This document shows positions 55,454 to 64,000 of a stretch of DNA of 64,000 nt, piece after piece. Every line of letters starts with the position of its first letter. Position 1 is the stretch's first letter. Both the position numbers and the translations under genes were made by a program. The notes under the pieces were generated by a model. It made no database searches. It had not been told where the DNA came from and saw only the letters and a list, made by a program, of their open reading frames with translations. Source of the stretch: Aurantiacibacter atlanticus (GTDB lineage Bacteria > Pseudomonadota > Alphaproteobacteria > Sphingomonadales > Sphingomonadaceae); assembly GCF_001077815.2 (NCBI RefSeq), contig NZ_CP011310.1, forward strand, positions 434,001-498,000, read 5' to 3'.

Positions 55454-56710
55454 ATGCCACCGACCGCCGTGGCCCTAATGCCGCCGGACAAGGCGCGACG
55501 CATGCGCATCAGCGCAACAGTAATGCTGGTGGCAATGGCCGCCATTTTCTTCGGCTCGCATCAGGTTCTGGGCGTCAATCCCGCATGGGGTTATGTCAAC
55601 GCCTTTGCAGAAGCCGCCATGGTTGGCGGGCTGGCAGACTGGTTCGCGGTGACAGCGCTGTTCCGCCACCCGCTTGGTCTGCCTATTCCGCATACGGCGA
55701 TTATTCCCCGTAACAAGGATCGTATTGCCGATACGATGGCAGAATTCCTGCGCTCCAACTTCCTGACCCCGGTGGTGGTTGCGCGGCGCATGCGGGAGAT
55801 GAACCTTGCGCAGGCGGCGGGTGATTATCTGGCCACGCGCGGCGATACAGAGCAAGGTCGCATCCGCGCCGGTGCAGGTCAATTGTTGGTGGAACTGCTC
55901 GAATCGCTCGATCCGGACCGCCTTGGCCTTCAGGTGAAAGCTGGTCTCGCGCGGCAGGCCAAAAGGCTCGATATCGCGCCGCTTCTGGGCCGCGTGCTCG
56001 AAACCGCCATTGCGGATAATCGGCACCAACCTTTGATCGACAGCTTCATCCGCTGGGCTGGCGTAGCGCTGGAAGATAATGAGGAGATGGTCCGTGAAAT
56101 GGTGCAGGCACGCGCCAATGCACTGATCCGCTGGACCGGACTTGACGAGAAGCTCGCCAATTCGGTGCTGTCGGGCCTCTATCGTCTGCTGGCAGAGATA
56201 CATGTGGACCCGGACCATCGCGTGCGTATCAAGGCAGCAGAAGCGCTTACCAGCCTCGCCCATGATCTCCAGCATGATGCTGCGATGCGCGCCAAGGTAG
56301 AGCAGATGAAGGACGATTTGCTTTCCAATCCCGCCGTATCCGATTGGTGGATGGGTGTGTGGGAGAGATTGCGCCACGCATTGATAGACATGCTGCGCAA
56401 TCCCGATCGCGTCATGTCGGGGCAGATTGGACACAGCCTCGCCGAACTTGGCGAGACGCTGCAAACCGACACAAATCTGCAGGTGCAGATCAACCGTTTT
56501 GCGCGGCGTAGCCTTGTCGGACTGGTCACGCGATACGGTGAACAGATTGTCAGCCTGGTCTCCAACACGGTGAAAAGCTGGGATGCAGATACGATCACCA
56601 TGCGGATAGAGCGCGCTGTGGGTCGCGATCTGCAATTTATTCGTATCAATGGCACGCTGGTTGGCGGGCTGGTGGGCCTGTCGCTGCATTTCCTGACCGA
56701 GGTTATGTGA
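55454..56710 (+). CDS. DUF445 family membrane-associated protein
   Basis: About 418 residues from the ATG at 55454, 7 bp after the RND stop; a start at 55403 would overlap the permease. DUF445 pattern: GGLADWFAVTALFRHPLGLPIPHTAII at the N-terminal membrane region (read as separate motifs), then NKDRIADTMAEFLRSNFL and a long soluble middle. Ends with a second hydrophobic segment LVGGLVGLSLHFL. Function unknown. Confidence 0.88.
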   Translation: MPPTAVALMPPDKARRMRISATVMLVAMAAIFFGSHQVLGVNPAWGYVNAFAEAAMVGGLADWFAVTALFRHPLGLPIPHTAIIPRNKDRIADTMAEFLRSNFLTPVVVARRMREMNLAQAAGDYLATRGDTEQGRIRAGAGQLLVELLESLDPDRLGLQVKAGLARQAKRLDIAPLLGRVLETAIADNRHQPLIDSFIRWAGVALEDNEEMVREMVQARANALIRWTGLDEKLANSVLSGLYRLLAEIHVDPDHRVRIKAAEALTSLAHDLQHDAAMRAKVEQMKDDLLSNPAVSDWWMGVWERLRHALIDMLRNPDRVMSGQIGHSLAELGETLQTDTNLQVQINRFARRSLVGLVTRYGEQIVSLVSNTVKSWDADTITMRIERAVGRDLQFIRINGTLVGGLVGLSLHFLTEVM

Positions 56711-57249
56711 CCTTCGCGCCAATGATCGTGACAGAGCGGCTGGAGCTCTGGCTGCCACGGGCGGCAGATCTGAGGCCCCTGTTCGATATAATTTCCCAGC
56801 CCGAAACAATGCGGTTCCTCGGCCCGAGCGCCACGATTGAAGATCATTTCATGCGGTTCTGCCGCAATGCAGGCTGCTGGCAGCTTTACGGCTATGGGAT
56901 GTTCATCCTGCGTGAACGGGGCGCGCAAGGTGGCAAGTCGCCGATCATCGGCAATTGCGGCATATTCCATTCAATTCGCGGCATTGGAGAGGATTTTGAT
57001 GATCGCGCAGAAGCCGCCTGGATAATCGGCGCCGGATTTACCGGCCAGGGTTATGCGGGCGAGGCCATGCGAGCCGTGCTGGATTGGTTCGATGCTGAAC
57101 ATCGGGCCGAAGTCATGTGCATGATTGCACCGGGCAATGCGGCATCGCTGCGGCTGGCAGACCGTCTGGGCTTCGCGTCATTGCACGATAGCAGGCTACC
57201 GGATGGCGATGAGGTACGGCTGTTTCGCCGCCCGCCGCCATCCGGCTGA
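56707..57249 (+). CDS. GNAT family N-acetyltransferase
   Basis: 180 residues from a GTG overlapping the DUF445 stop (GTGA). TERLELWLPRAADLRPLFD is the typical RimJ/RimL-like start, and AAWIIGAGFTGQGYAGEAMR is the acetyl-CoA site. Substrate unknown. It stops 4 bp before the etfA stop on the opposite strand. Confidence 0.9.
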   Translation: MTFAPMIVTERLELWLPRAADLRPLFDIISQPETMRFLGPSATIEDHFMRFCRNAGCWQLYGYGMFILRERGAQGGKSPIIGNCGIFHSIRGIGEDFDDRAEAAWIIGAGFTGQGYAGEAMRAVLDWFDAEHRAEVMCMIAPGNAASLRLADRLGFASLHDSRLPDGDEVRLFRRPPPSG

Positions 57250-57253
57250 ACAG

Positions 57254-58180
57254 TCAAAGTTTCTGAGTGAGTTCTGGCACTGCGTTGAAGAGGTCTGCGA
57301 CGAGGCCGATGTCGGCGACCTGGAAGATGGGGGCGTCGGGGTCCTTGTTGATGGCGACGATGGTCTTGCTATCTTTCATGCCTGCAAGATGCTGGATCGC
57401 ACCCGATATGCCGATGGCGATATAGACCTCGGGGGCCACGATCTTGCCGGTCTGGCCAACCTGGTAATCATTGGGCACATAACCTGCATCAACCGCTGCC
57501 CGGCTGGCGCCAATGGCCGCGCCCAGCTTGTCGGCAAGCGGGGTGATCGTTGCCTCGAAGGTCTCGGCATCCTTCAATGCCCGTCCGCCCGAGACGATGA
57601 TGCCCGCACTGGTAAGCTCGGGCCGGTCGGACTTGACCGCATCAAGCCTGACGAACTCGGACAGCCCGGCATCGCCCGGACCACTGGTCGCCTCGACAGC
57701 AGCGCTGCCGCCGCTGGCCTCGGCCTTGTCGAAAGCGGTGGTGCGCACAGTGATCACCAACTTGGGATCGCTGCTTTCCACCGTGGCAATGGCATTGCCG
57801 GCATAGATCGGGCGGGTAAAACTCCTGGGACCTTCAACGCTGATGATGTCAGAGACCTGCATCACATCGAGCATGGCAGCCACGCGCGGGGCGATGTTCT
57901 TGCCCGTGGTGGTGGCCGGGGCCAGCAGCGCATCATAGTCACCCATCAGGCCAGCAACCAGCGGCGCGATATTTTCAGCCAGCCCATGAGCATAGGCAGC
58001 ATCATCGGCGTGCAGTACCTTTTCCACCCCGGCGATGGACGCATGCTCAGCGGCAGCATCCGCCGAGCCTGTGACCAGCACATGCACCGGTCCGCCCAGC
58101 GCAGCTGCAGCGGTGATGGTGGACAGCGTGGCATCGGCAACACTGGCATCATGCGGTTCGGCAAGAACAAGAACACTCAT
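57254..58180 (-). CDS. etfA: EtfA, electron-transfer flavoprotein alpha subunit
   Basis: 308 residues. The FAD-binding C-terminal region holds [20 protein letters not shown] and [19 protein letters not shown]. With EtfB it carries electrons from acyl-CoA and other dehydrogenases to the quinone pool through ETF-QO. The start overlaps the etfB stop (ATGA). Confidence 0.96.
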   Translation of the reverse strand: MSVLVLAEPHDASVADATLSTITAAAALGGPVHVLVTGSADAAAEHASIAGVEKVLHADDAAYAHGLAENIAPLVAGLMGDYDALLAPATTTGKNIAPRVAAMLDVMQVSDIISVEGPRSFTRPIYAGNAIATVESSDPKLVITVRTTAFDKAEASGGSAAVEATSGPGDAGLSEFVRLDAVKSDRPELTSAGIIVSGGRALKDAETFEATITPLADKLGAAIGASRAAVDAGYVPNDYQVGQTGKIVAPEVYIAIGISGAIQHLAGMKDSKTIVAINKDPDAPIFQVADIGLVADLFNAVPELTQKL

Positions 58181-58926
58181 GCGGCAACTCCCAAAGCTTT
58201 CAACTTGGCGACCAGCGCATCGACATCTTCCACGATCTCGCCCGCCTGGCGCACCGGCGGTTCGCCGACATGCGTGGTGGTGATGCGCGGCGTGACGTCG
58301 ACGCCATAATCAGCCGGGGATTTGGTATCGAGCGGCTTCTTCTTGGCCTTCATGATATTGGGCAATGAGGCATAGCGCGGCTCGTTCAGCCTCAGATCGG
58401 TGGTCACGATGGCCGGCAGCGACAGCTTCACCGTCTCCAGCCCGCCATCGACTTCGCGCGTCACGCTGACATGATCACCCTCGATTGCCACTTCGCTGGC
58501 AAAGGTGCCTTGCGGGCGGCCCATCAATGCGGCCAGCATCTGGCCGGTCTGGTTGCTGTCATCGTCGATCGCCTGCTTGCCCAGCATCACAATGCCCGGA
58601 CCTTCCTCATCAGCAATCGCTTGCAAAATCTTGGCCACCGCCAGCGGCTCAACCGCCTCGTCGCTCTCGACCAGAATGGCGCGGTCCGCGCCCATCGCCA
58701 GCGCCGTGCGCAGCGTCTCTGCCGCCTTGGCCGGCCCCACGCTTACCGCAATCACTTCCTCAGCACTGCCCACTTCCTTCAATCGCAGCGCCTCTTCCAC
58801 CGCAATCTCGTCAAACGGGTTCATGCTCATCTTTACATTGGCCAGATCAACTCCCGACCCATCCGCCTTAACTCGCGGCTTCACATTGTAATCTATCACC
58901 CGCTTCACAGGCACTAATACCTTCAT
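58177..58926 (-). CDS. etfB: EtfB, electron-transfer flavoprotein beta subunit
   Basis: 249 residues, opening [20 protein letters not shown] and including [18 protein letters not shown] and [20 protein letters not shown], which are diagnostic. GAGAGAGG lies 6 bases before the start. A palindromic element at 58969-58984 suggests regulation with fatty-acid or branched-chain amino-acid catabolism. Confidence 0.96.
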   Translation of the reverse strand: MKVLVPVKRVIDYNVKPRVKADGSGVDLANVKMSMNPFDEIAVEEALRLKEVGSAEEVIAVSVGPAKAAETLRTALAMGADRAILVESDEAVEPLAVAKILQAIADEEGPGIVMLGKQAIDDDSNQTGQMLAALMGRPQGTFASEVAIEGDHVSVTREVDGGLETVKLSLPAIVTTDLRLNEPRYASLPNIMKAKKKPLDTKSPADYGVDVTPRITTTHVGEPPVRQAGEIVEDVDALVAKLKALGVAA

Positions 58927-58968
58927 CGCAAACCTCTCTCATTATGCTTTGCCGCTTATGTAAACAAA

Positions 58969-58984
58969 CTGACGTTTAGATCAA
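58969..58984 (-). promoter_or_regulatory. Candidate operator/promoter of etfBA
   Basis: CTGACGTTTAGATCAA agrees in 13 of 16 positions with the LiuR-type operator as I recall it (TTGACGTTTACGTCAA). Overlapping it is CAAAC-TGAC-GTTTA, close to the PsrA pattern. On the minus strand TTGATC and CATAAG, 18 bp apart, could be the -35/-10 pair, so the element would sit in the promoter. Confidence 0.4.
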
Positions 58985-59037
58985 CCAGACCAGCTTTACG
59001 GCGTCGCGAAGCAGGTCTAGCCTGCTATATATCCTAC

Positions 59038-59928
59038 ATGGGAGACTCCCTCTTGCGCACCATCGTTCCCGCCATTGCATTGGCTTGCATTACATCCGCA
59101 CCAGTCTGCGCGCAGGAAACACGCGTAATGCCGGCGGATCACATCTCTCCTGCCGCCAGCATGGACGATATGGACTGGCTGGTCGGCCAATGGGAAGGGA
59201 CCGGCATTGGCGGGAACCGCGCAACGGAGAGCTGGCTGCCGCCGACGGGTGACACGATGGTCGGCACATTCATCCAGACCGGCGACAATGGCGGCATTCA
59301 ATTCACCGAACACCTGTATTTGGTGGAGCACGTGGGGAGCCTTGTGCTGCGGCTCAAGCACTTCAATCCAGACCTGACAGGCTGGGAAGAGCGTGACGAT
59401 ATGCTGACGTTCCGATTGGTCGATATTGAGCCATGCGCAGCCTATTTCGCCAGTCTGACCCTGCGCTGTGACGGAGACGATGGGTTGGTTGCGGCGGTGC
59501 AGATACGCAGCAAGGACGGCGCAGCGAATGAGCTGATTTTCCGCTTTCGCCGCACTGGGGAGCCGCTTGTGCCCTCGCGCTGCAGCGATGCCGTCACCAC
59601 TCTGGATATAAATGACTGTCTTTTGGCGGTGTTTGAAAGGGCCGATGCACGGCGCGGTGAATATCTTGCCGCTGCGATTCAGCAGGCAGATGGCAATGCT
59701 GAACTCACTGCGCAAATTGAACAGTCAGATGCGGCGTTCACCGCCTATCGCGATGCCGAATGCGGGGCTGTATATACGGACTGGATTGAAGGCAGCATCC
59801 GCGGCGCCATGTCACTATCTTGCAGGATCGCAATGACAGACCGTCGTACGAGCACGATCTGGCAGAACTGGCTGACCCAAATGGACTCGACCACGCCTAT
59901 CCTGCCGGAGCCCGCTCCGACACGATAG
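59038..59928 (+). CDS. Secreted DUF6265 / LprI-like fusion protein
   Basis: 296 residues. A signal peptide (1-25, VCA|QE) is followed by a DUF6265-like domain (about 44-175) with MDWLVGQWEGTGIGGNRATE. A C-terminal LprI/DUF1311-like domain (about 182-280) carries the conserved cysteines 182, 194, 242 and 262 and the AYRDAEC motif. LprI domains can inhibit lysozyme. The combination in one secreted protein is not one I know as standard. It is convergent with sucC. Confidence 0.8.
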   Translation: MGDSLLRTIVPAIALACITSAPVCAQETRVMPADHISPAASMDDMDWLVGQWEGTGIGGNRATESWLPPTGDTMVGTFIQTGDNGGIQFTEHLYLVEHVGSLVLRLKHFNPDLTGWEERDDMLTFRLVDIEPCAAYFASLTLRCDGDDGLVAAVQIRSKDGAANELIFRFRRTGEPLVPSRCSDAVTTLDINDCLLAVFERADARRGEYLAAAIQQADGNAELTAQIEQSDAAFTAYRDAECGAVYTDWIEGSIRGAMSLSCRIAMTDRRTSTIWQNWLTQMDSTTPILPEPAPTR

Positions 59929-59948
59929 GCGCGATGGTCAGTTGCGGA

Positions 59949-61148
59949 TCAGGCGGCTTCCTTCACCTGTGCAACGATCTTTCGGGCGGCATCGCCCAGA
60001 TCGTCAGCCGAGATGATCGGCAGGCCCGAATTGGCGAGGATATCCTTGCCCTGCTGCACATTGGTGCCTTCAAGGCGGACAACCAGCGGCACGGAAAGGT
60101 TCACTTCCTTTGCCGCAGACACAATGCCATCGGCAATGATGTCGCACTTCATGATGCCGCCGAAAATGTTGACAAGAATGCCTTCCACTGCCGGGTCTGA
60201 CAGAATGATCTTGAATGCAGCAGTCACCTTTTCACGGTTTGCGCCGCCACCGACATCGAGGAAGTTTGCCGGGAAGGCGCCGTTCAGTTTGATGATGTCC
60301 ATCGTCGCCATGGCGAGGCCTGCGCCATTGACCATGCAGCCGATATTGCCGTCGAGCTTTATGTAGGCAAGGTCGTGCTTGCTGGCCTCGACTTCCATCG
60401 GATCTTCCTCTGTCTCGTCGCGCATGGCTTCGACATCGGGGTGGCGGTAGAGCGCATTGGAATCGAAGCTCATCTTGGTGTCGAGCACCAGCAATTCGCC
60501 ATCCTTGGTTTCTACCAAAGGATTGATTTCGAGCATTTCGCAATCGAGCGTGGTGAAGGCTTCATACAATTGCTTGCTAAGCTTCTGGGCGGCTTTCGCC
60601 AGCGCGCCCTCCAGCTTCAGTGCGAATGCGACGGCGCGGCCATGATGCGGCATGAAGCCGGTTGCCGGATCGATGGTGATCGTTTCAATCTTGTCAGGCG
60701 TATTATGTGCCACGTCCTCGATATCCATACCGCCTTCGGTGGATACGATCATTGCGATACGACTCGTTTCGCGATCCACCACCATGGAAAGGTAGTATTC
60801 TTCGGCAATATCCACGCCATCCGTGACATAAAGCCGATTGACCTGCTTGCCGTCGTCGCCTGTCTGGATTGTGACCAGCGTATTGCCCAGCATGTCCTGC
60901 GCATCGCTTTTCACGGCATCCACGCTCTTGGCGAGGCGCACACCGCCCTTGGCATCAGCAGGAAGTTCAGAAAACTTGCCTTTGCCACGACCACCAGCAT
61001 GGATCTGAGCCTTTACGACATAAAGCGGCCCGGGCAGCTTTTTCGCACCTTCGACAGCTTCTTCTACATTATTTGCAGGGTAGCCGGTGGGGATGCCGAT
61101 GCCGAATTTCGAGAGCAATTCCTTGGCCTGGTATTCGTGAATGTTCAT
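59949..61148 (-). CDS. sucC: SucC, succinyl-CoA synthetase beta subunit
   Basis: 399 residues with an ATP-grasp N-terminal part ([28 protein letters not shown]), [19 protein letters not shown] and [17 protein letters not shown]. It forms succinyl-CoA synthetase with SucD in the TCA cycle. sucD is usually the next gene, but here the following gene is convergent and unrelated, so the subunits are encoded apart. Confidence 0.96.
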   Translation of the reverse strand: MNIHEYQAKELLSKFGIGIPTGYPANNVEEAVEGAKKLPGPLYVVKAQIHAGGRGKGKFSELPADAKGGVRLAKSVDAVKSDAQDMLGNTLVTIQTGDDGKQVNRLYVTDGVDIAEEYYLSMVVDRETSRIAMIVSTEGGMDIEDVAHNTPDKIETITIDPATGFMPHHGRAVAFALKLEGALAKAAQKLSKQLYEAFTTLDCEMLEINPLVETKDGELLVLDTKMSFDSNALYRHPDVEAMRDETEEDPMEVEASKHDLAYIKLDGNIGCMVNGAGLAMATMDIIKLNGAFPANFLDVGGGANREKVTAAFKIILSDPAVEGILVNIFGGIMKCDIIADGIVSAAKEVNLSVPLVVRLEGTNVQQGKDILANSGLPIISADDLGDAARKIVAQVKEAA

Positions 61149-61252
61149 GCGCGGGTGCCTTCATATGTCGAAAAATGTTCCTGCAGCGGGCTTAAGCATC
61201 ATCGCGCACGCCTTGCAAACCCTGCTTTGGTCTATCATCTCCATTTGCCACA

Positions 61253-62035
61253 ATGATCGACACGATGAGACTTGAGCAAATCTGCCGCGAGGCGGGTCAC
61301 ATGGCGCTTCAGCGGTGGCCGGGTAACGGCTATGCCTTGGAAAGCTGGGAGAAATCTCCCGGCAGTCTGGTCTGTGAGGCTGATCTGGCAGTCGATGCCT
61401 TCCTCAAACGCGAGCTGGGGCGGCTGCTTCCGTCCGCCGGTTGGCTGAGCGAGGAAACTGCCGATAATGCCGGACGGCTTGGCAAAGGTCTCATCTGGCT
61501 GGTCGATCCGATCGACGGCACCCGAGATTTTATCCGCGGCCGGAAAGGTTGGGCGGTATCTGTCGCGCTGATCAGTGCCGGACGTCCCTTGTGGGGCGCA
61601 CTGGTCGCCCCTGCGCGCGAGGAAGTGTGGTCCGCCAAGGCGGGGCAGGGTTCTTGGCGCAATGGCGAACGATTGGTTGCATCGCGCCGCACGAAATTTG
61701 CTGGCGCGCGCGTACCTGCCGATGCGCTTGCCAAAGAGGACCAGGATCTCAGCCTCGTCGGCAAGCCCAATTCCATCGCCCTGCGCGTGGCCATGGTGGC
61801 GAGTAATGAAGCTGACATGCTGGCCACTTTGCGATGGGGATATGAATGGGACATTGGTGCTGCAGCCCTTATCGCGCGTGAGGCCGGGGCGCGGGTGACC
61901 GACGCATTCGGCAAGCCAATCGCCTATAACAAGCACGATCCGCGCGCCTTTGGCCTGCTGGTCAGTGCGCTCGGCATCCATGCAGCAGCGGTGGAACGGC
62001 TGGCCAAAAGGGCAGCACATATTTCACGCAATTAG
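61253..62035 (+). CDS. Inositol monophosphatase-family phosphatase (CysQ-like)
   Basis: 260 residues with the metal motifs WLVDPIDGTRDFIRG and EWDIGAAALIAREAGARV, plus WLSEETADN. CysQ removes the 3' phosphate of PAP; SuhB-like and histidinol phosphatase-like members look similar, so the substrate is not certain. Divergent from sucC and followed by a strong bidirectional terminator. Confidence 0.85.
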   Translation: MIDTMRLEQICREAGHMALQRWPGNGYALESWEKSPGSLVCEADLAVDAFLKRELGRLLPSAGWLSEETADNAGRLGKGLIWLVDPIDGTRDFIRGRKGWAVSVALISAGRPLWGALVAPAREEVWSAKAGQGSWRNGERLVASRRTKFAGARVPADALAKEDQDLSLVGKPNSIALRVAMVASNEADMLATLRWGYEWDIGAAALIAREAGARVTDAFGKPIAYNKHDPRAFGLLVSALGIHAAAVERLAKRAAHISRN

Positions 62036-62047
62036 CTCACCCAGAAC

Positions 62048-62082
62048 AAAAAAGGGGCGCCCCGCAGGACACCCCCTTTTTT
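62048..62082. terminator. Bidirectional terminator between cysQ-like and OmpA genes
   Basis: AAAAAAGGGG and CCCCTTTTTT form a perfect 10-bp inverted repeat around a 15-base centre (62058-62072) with GGGGCGCCCC partly inside. T-runs occur on both strands, suiting the two convergent genes. Confidence 0.88.
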
Positions 62083-62100
62083 AAAGATAGGATCGAGCAA

Positions 62101-62784
62101 TCAATATGCTGCGTTCACATCTTCCTGTGTCACAGGCGTAATGCGGATTTCCACACGGCGATTTTCCGATCGACCTGCATCGGTGGTGTTATCGGCAATC
62201 GGATATTGCTCGCCATAACCAACCGTCTCAATACGTGAACGCGCCACGCCGCGTGACACGAGATAATTCGCCACGGATTCGGCACGGCGACGCGACAGGT
62301 CCAGATTATACTGGTCGCTACCGGTCGAATCGGTATGTCCCATAACGTCGATCAGACTGCTGGGATGTTCGACCATGCTTTGTGCGACACCGTCGAGTGT
62401 AGAGCGCATCTGCGGAGAGACCGTGGTCGAATCAACTGCGAAGGTGACATCAGGGAAATTAACAAGGATGCCGTCGCCATTGGGGGTTTCCGAAACATCA
62501 ACACCCGTGCCTGCGGTGACTTCTTCCAGTTCACGGATCTGTTCGTCCATGCGGTAGCCGACATAGCCGCCTGCTGCACCGCCAATACCTGCCCCAACAA
62601 TGCGTGCAGTCTTGCCGCCGATAAGACCGCCCAGAAGGTAGCCAAGGCCCGCGCCGCCGACACCGCCGATAGCGGTGCGCGAGAGGACCTGATTTCCGGT
62701 GTTGGGGTCTGTCACACAAGCGGTGGTGGTGCCAACCAGCGCCAGTGCGCCGATCGACGAGAAAAGAATCTTTTTCGATTTCAT
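62101..62784 (-). CDS. OmpA-family protein with glycine zipper
   Basis: 227 residues. A signal peptide ends near TTTAC|VTD (a weak lipobox, so lipoprotein status is uncertain). A glycine zipper (about 39-79, GGVGGAGLGYLLGGLIGG) precedes a peptidoglycan-binding OmpA C-domain (about 105-220) with DVMGHTDSTGSDQYNLDLSR and RRVEIRITP. Resembles YiaD-type outer-membrane proteins that tether the envelope. Confidence 0.9.
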   Translation of the reverse strand: MKSKKILFSSIGALALVGTTTACVTDPNTGNQVLSRTAIGGVGGAGLGYLLGGLIGGKTARIVGAGIGGAAGGYVGYRMDEQIRELEEVTAGTGVDVSETPNGDGILVNFPDVTFAVDSTTVSPQMRSTLDGVAQSMVEHPSSLIDVMGHTDSTGSDQYNLDLSRRRAESVANYLVSRGVARSRIETVGYGEQYPIADNTTDAGRSENRRVEIRITPVTQEDVNAAY

Positions 62785-62933
62785 GAAATTTGTCCCTCTT
62801 GCTAGCAGCAGACTCCATAGGTCGAGTCCGTCCTTGCATAGAAGATAATGATCAAAGGGCCACCGCGTTCCGTAACTTCCTGTGACACTCTCTCTTCGCG
62901 CCGCCGTGCTAATCTGCTAGCGCCCGAATCCTG

Positions 62934-64000
62934 ATGTCACCATTTCCTTGGCATTTCCTCGTCGCACTCCTCCTCCTGATAGTGCTCAACGGTGTTTTTG
63001 CCATGTCTGAACTGGCGATCGTATCCGCGCGCACTGCGCGTTTGCAGATGGCGGCGGATCGCGGCAGCAGAAGCGCAGAAGTCGCCCTGCGTCTTGCTGC
63101 AGAGCCGGGCAAGTTTCTTTCCACCGTGCAAATCGGCATTACGTTGATCGGTATCATCGCGGGCGCTGTTTCGGGCGCCACTCTGGGTGAGCCGACGGGC
63201 GAACGGCTGGCATTGCTTGGTCTCGATCCGGAAACCGCCTCCAGTGCAGGTTTCGCGCTGGTCATCGGCCTCACCACATTCTTCAGCCTGGTGATTGGCG
63301 AACTTGTGCCCAAGCAATTGGCCCTGCGCACTGCGGAGCCGATTGCATTGGTGATGGCGCGGCCGATGGATATGCTGGCGCGAATCGCGGCGCCTTTCGT
63401 CTGGCTGCTCGATTCGACGTCCAATATGCTGCTTGCTGCGCTGGGCATTCGCCACAAGGGTGATCACCGATTGACCGCCGAGGAGCTGCAGATGATCTTC
63501 GCCGATGCTACCCGCACCGGCGTGATCGTGGAGCAGGAACGCGCCATCCTGTCCGGCATCATGCGTTTGGCTGACCGGCCTGTACGCGAACTGATGACCC
63601 CGCGCACCGAAATCGATTGGCTGGATGCGGACGCCAGCGAGGAAGAGATACGAAGGGTGATCGCTGGTTCGCCGCATTCGCTGTTGCCTGTTGCCGAGGG
63701 ATCTCCGGACAAGATGGTGGGCGTGGTCAAAGTGCGCGAGTTGCTGGCGCTGCAGGTTGCCGGCGCGCCTGTTCGCCTAACGGATCTTCTGCGCAAGAGC
63801 GAGGTCGTTCCCGATCAGCTTGATGCGCTGGATGCGTTGCGAGCCCTGCAGCAATCAGGGACCGGCATGGCAATGGTCCATGACGAATACGGCCATCTGG
63901 ACGGGATCGTCACCACGGCCGATGTCCTGTCTGCCATTGCCGGTGATTTCGCCAGCCATCAGGACGAAGGCGACATGCCATTGATCGTGGAACGGGAGGA
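62934..64000 (+). CDS. DUF21/CBS hemolysin-type transporter (CNNM/CorC family), 3' end cut off
   Basis: Reading frame open from the ATG at 62934 to the window end (355 codons seen). The N-terminal DUF21 membrane domain has NGVFAMSELAIVSARTARLQ, FLSTVQIGITLIGIIAGA and ELVPKQLALRTAEPIAL. It is followed by CBS-type segments (RELMTPRTEIDWLDA, HDEYGHLDGIVTTADVL). The C-terminal CorC/HlyC domain would lie beyond the window. These proteins are linked to Mg or Co homeostasis; the role here is inferred from family only. Confidence 0.9.
   Translation, partial: MSPFPWHFLVALLLLIVLNGVFAMSELAIVSARTARLQMAADRGSRSAEVALRLAAEPGKFLSTVQIGITLIGIIAGAVSGATLGEPTGERLALLGLDPETASSAGFALVIGLTTFFSLVIGELVPKQLALRTAEPIALVMARPMDMLARIAAPFVWLLDSTSNMLLAALGIRHKGDHRLTAEELQMIFADATRTGVIVEQERAILSGIMRLADRPVRELMTPRTEIDWLDADASEEEIRRVIAGSPHSLLPVAEGSPDKMVGVVKVRELLALQVAGAPVRLTDLLRKSEVVPDQLDALDALRALQQSGTGMAMVHDEYGHLDGIVTTADVLSAIAGDFASHQDEGDMPLIVERE

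Noticed and set aside
55475..56809. 444-codon minus-strand open frame
   Set aside because: It is antisense to the DUF445 gene and has no recognisable motifs; the sense gene has clear family motifs.
57125..58309. 394-codon plus-strand open frame
   Set aside because: It is antisense to etfA and part of etfB, which have strong family signatures.
59325..59345. parS-like GGAGCACGTGGGGAG
   Set aside because: Only the CACGTG core matches; the flanks do not fit ParB binding.

Overview
The window looks like chromosomal DNA of an alphaproteobacterium of the Sphingomonadales, most likely an Erythrobacteraceae-type marine bacterium. The signs are a mnmG-rsmG-parA-parB block with parS sites, the alphaproteobacterial cell-cycle regulators TrcR and SciP, a Mg-type HemB, an FdxA/CarD/SUV3-like helicase cluster, a bactofilin-LytM pair, and moderately high GC with genes packed on both strands by ATGA or GTGA overlaps. 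The taxon is inferred from gene content only. I found no insertion sequence, prophage, CRISPR array, rRNA or convincing tRNA. No intergenic gap exceeds about 260 bases, so nearly all of the DNA is accounted for by genes.

1-3.1 kb: the 3' end of mnmG, then rsmG, parA and parB, all overlapping by 4 nt. Two perfect 16-bp parS palindromes lie inside rsmG just before parA, so the chromosome-segregation locus and its centromere are together; oriC is expected nearby but not in the window. 3.1-9.3 kb: small envelope and stress genes (a glycine-zipper protein, free methionine-R-sulfoxide reductase, a sorbosone dehydrogenase-like propeller, a DUF815 ATPase, the tRNA t6A enzyme TsaC/Sua5, two lipoproteins). 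9.3-14.3 kb, minus strand: a SUV3-like helicase, S4 RNA-binding protein, 7Fe ferredoxin, YihY membrane protein and CarD. 14.4-20.5 kb, plus strand: a LytM endopeptidase, then hemB, an acetyltransferase, a fused MFS/spermidine synthase-like protein and a gamma-carbonic anhydrase.

20.5-27.8 kb, minus strand: an ATP-dependent DNA ligase with its ligase-associated exonuclease, an M1 aminopeptidase, ClpA and a DUF1192 protein. 27.9-32 kb: quinone oxidoreductase, an LpxH-like phosphoesterase overlapping a GT4 glycosyltransferase, and trcR. 32-33.6 kb: bactofilin and LytM peptidase genes overlapping by 77 nt. 33.8-41.2 kb, plus strand: proA, nadD, rsfS, rlmH, envC-like, ctpA, dsbB, coq7 and a secreted protein. 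41.3-44.2 kb, minus strand: fabI, a second YihY protein and a CbpA-type J protein.

44.3-50.6 kb: pdxH, a CDF metal exporter and a PhzF protein in one overlapping run; a serine hydrolase lipoprotein divergent from a small cysteine-containing membrane protein; mnmA; sciP with a small partner gene; and a GlsB-type membrane protein. 50.8-57.2 kb: an RND efflux adaptor and permease (the permease carries an unusual extra hydrophobic block), a DUF445 protein and an acetyltransferase. 57.2-64 kb: etfBA, a DUF6265-LprI fusion, sucC, a CysQ-like phosphatase, an OmpA-family protein and the start of a DUF21/CBS transporter cut by the window end.

The overall theme is core housekeeping with strong representation of chromosome segregation, cell-cycle control and peptidoglycan remodelling (three LytM-domain proteins, bactofilin, a C-terminal processing protease). 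No obvious defence or biosynthetic island is present. The most interesting signals are architectural: the enlarged RND permease, the split serine hydrolase/Cys-protein pair, the deep bactofilin-LytM overlap, and coding-sequence-embedded parS.
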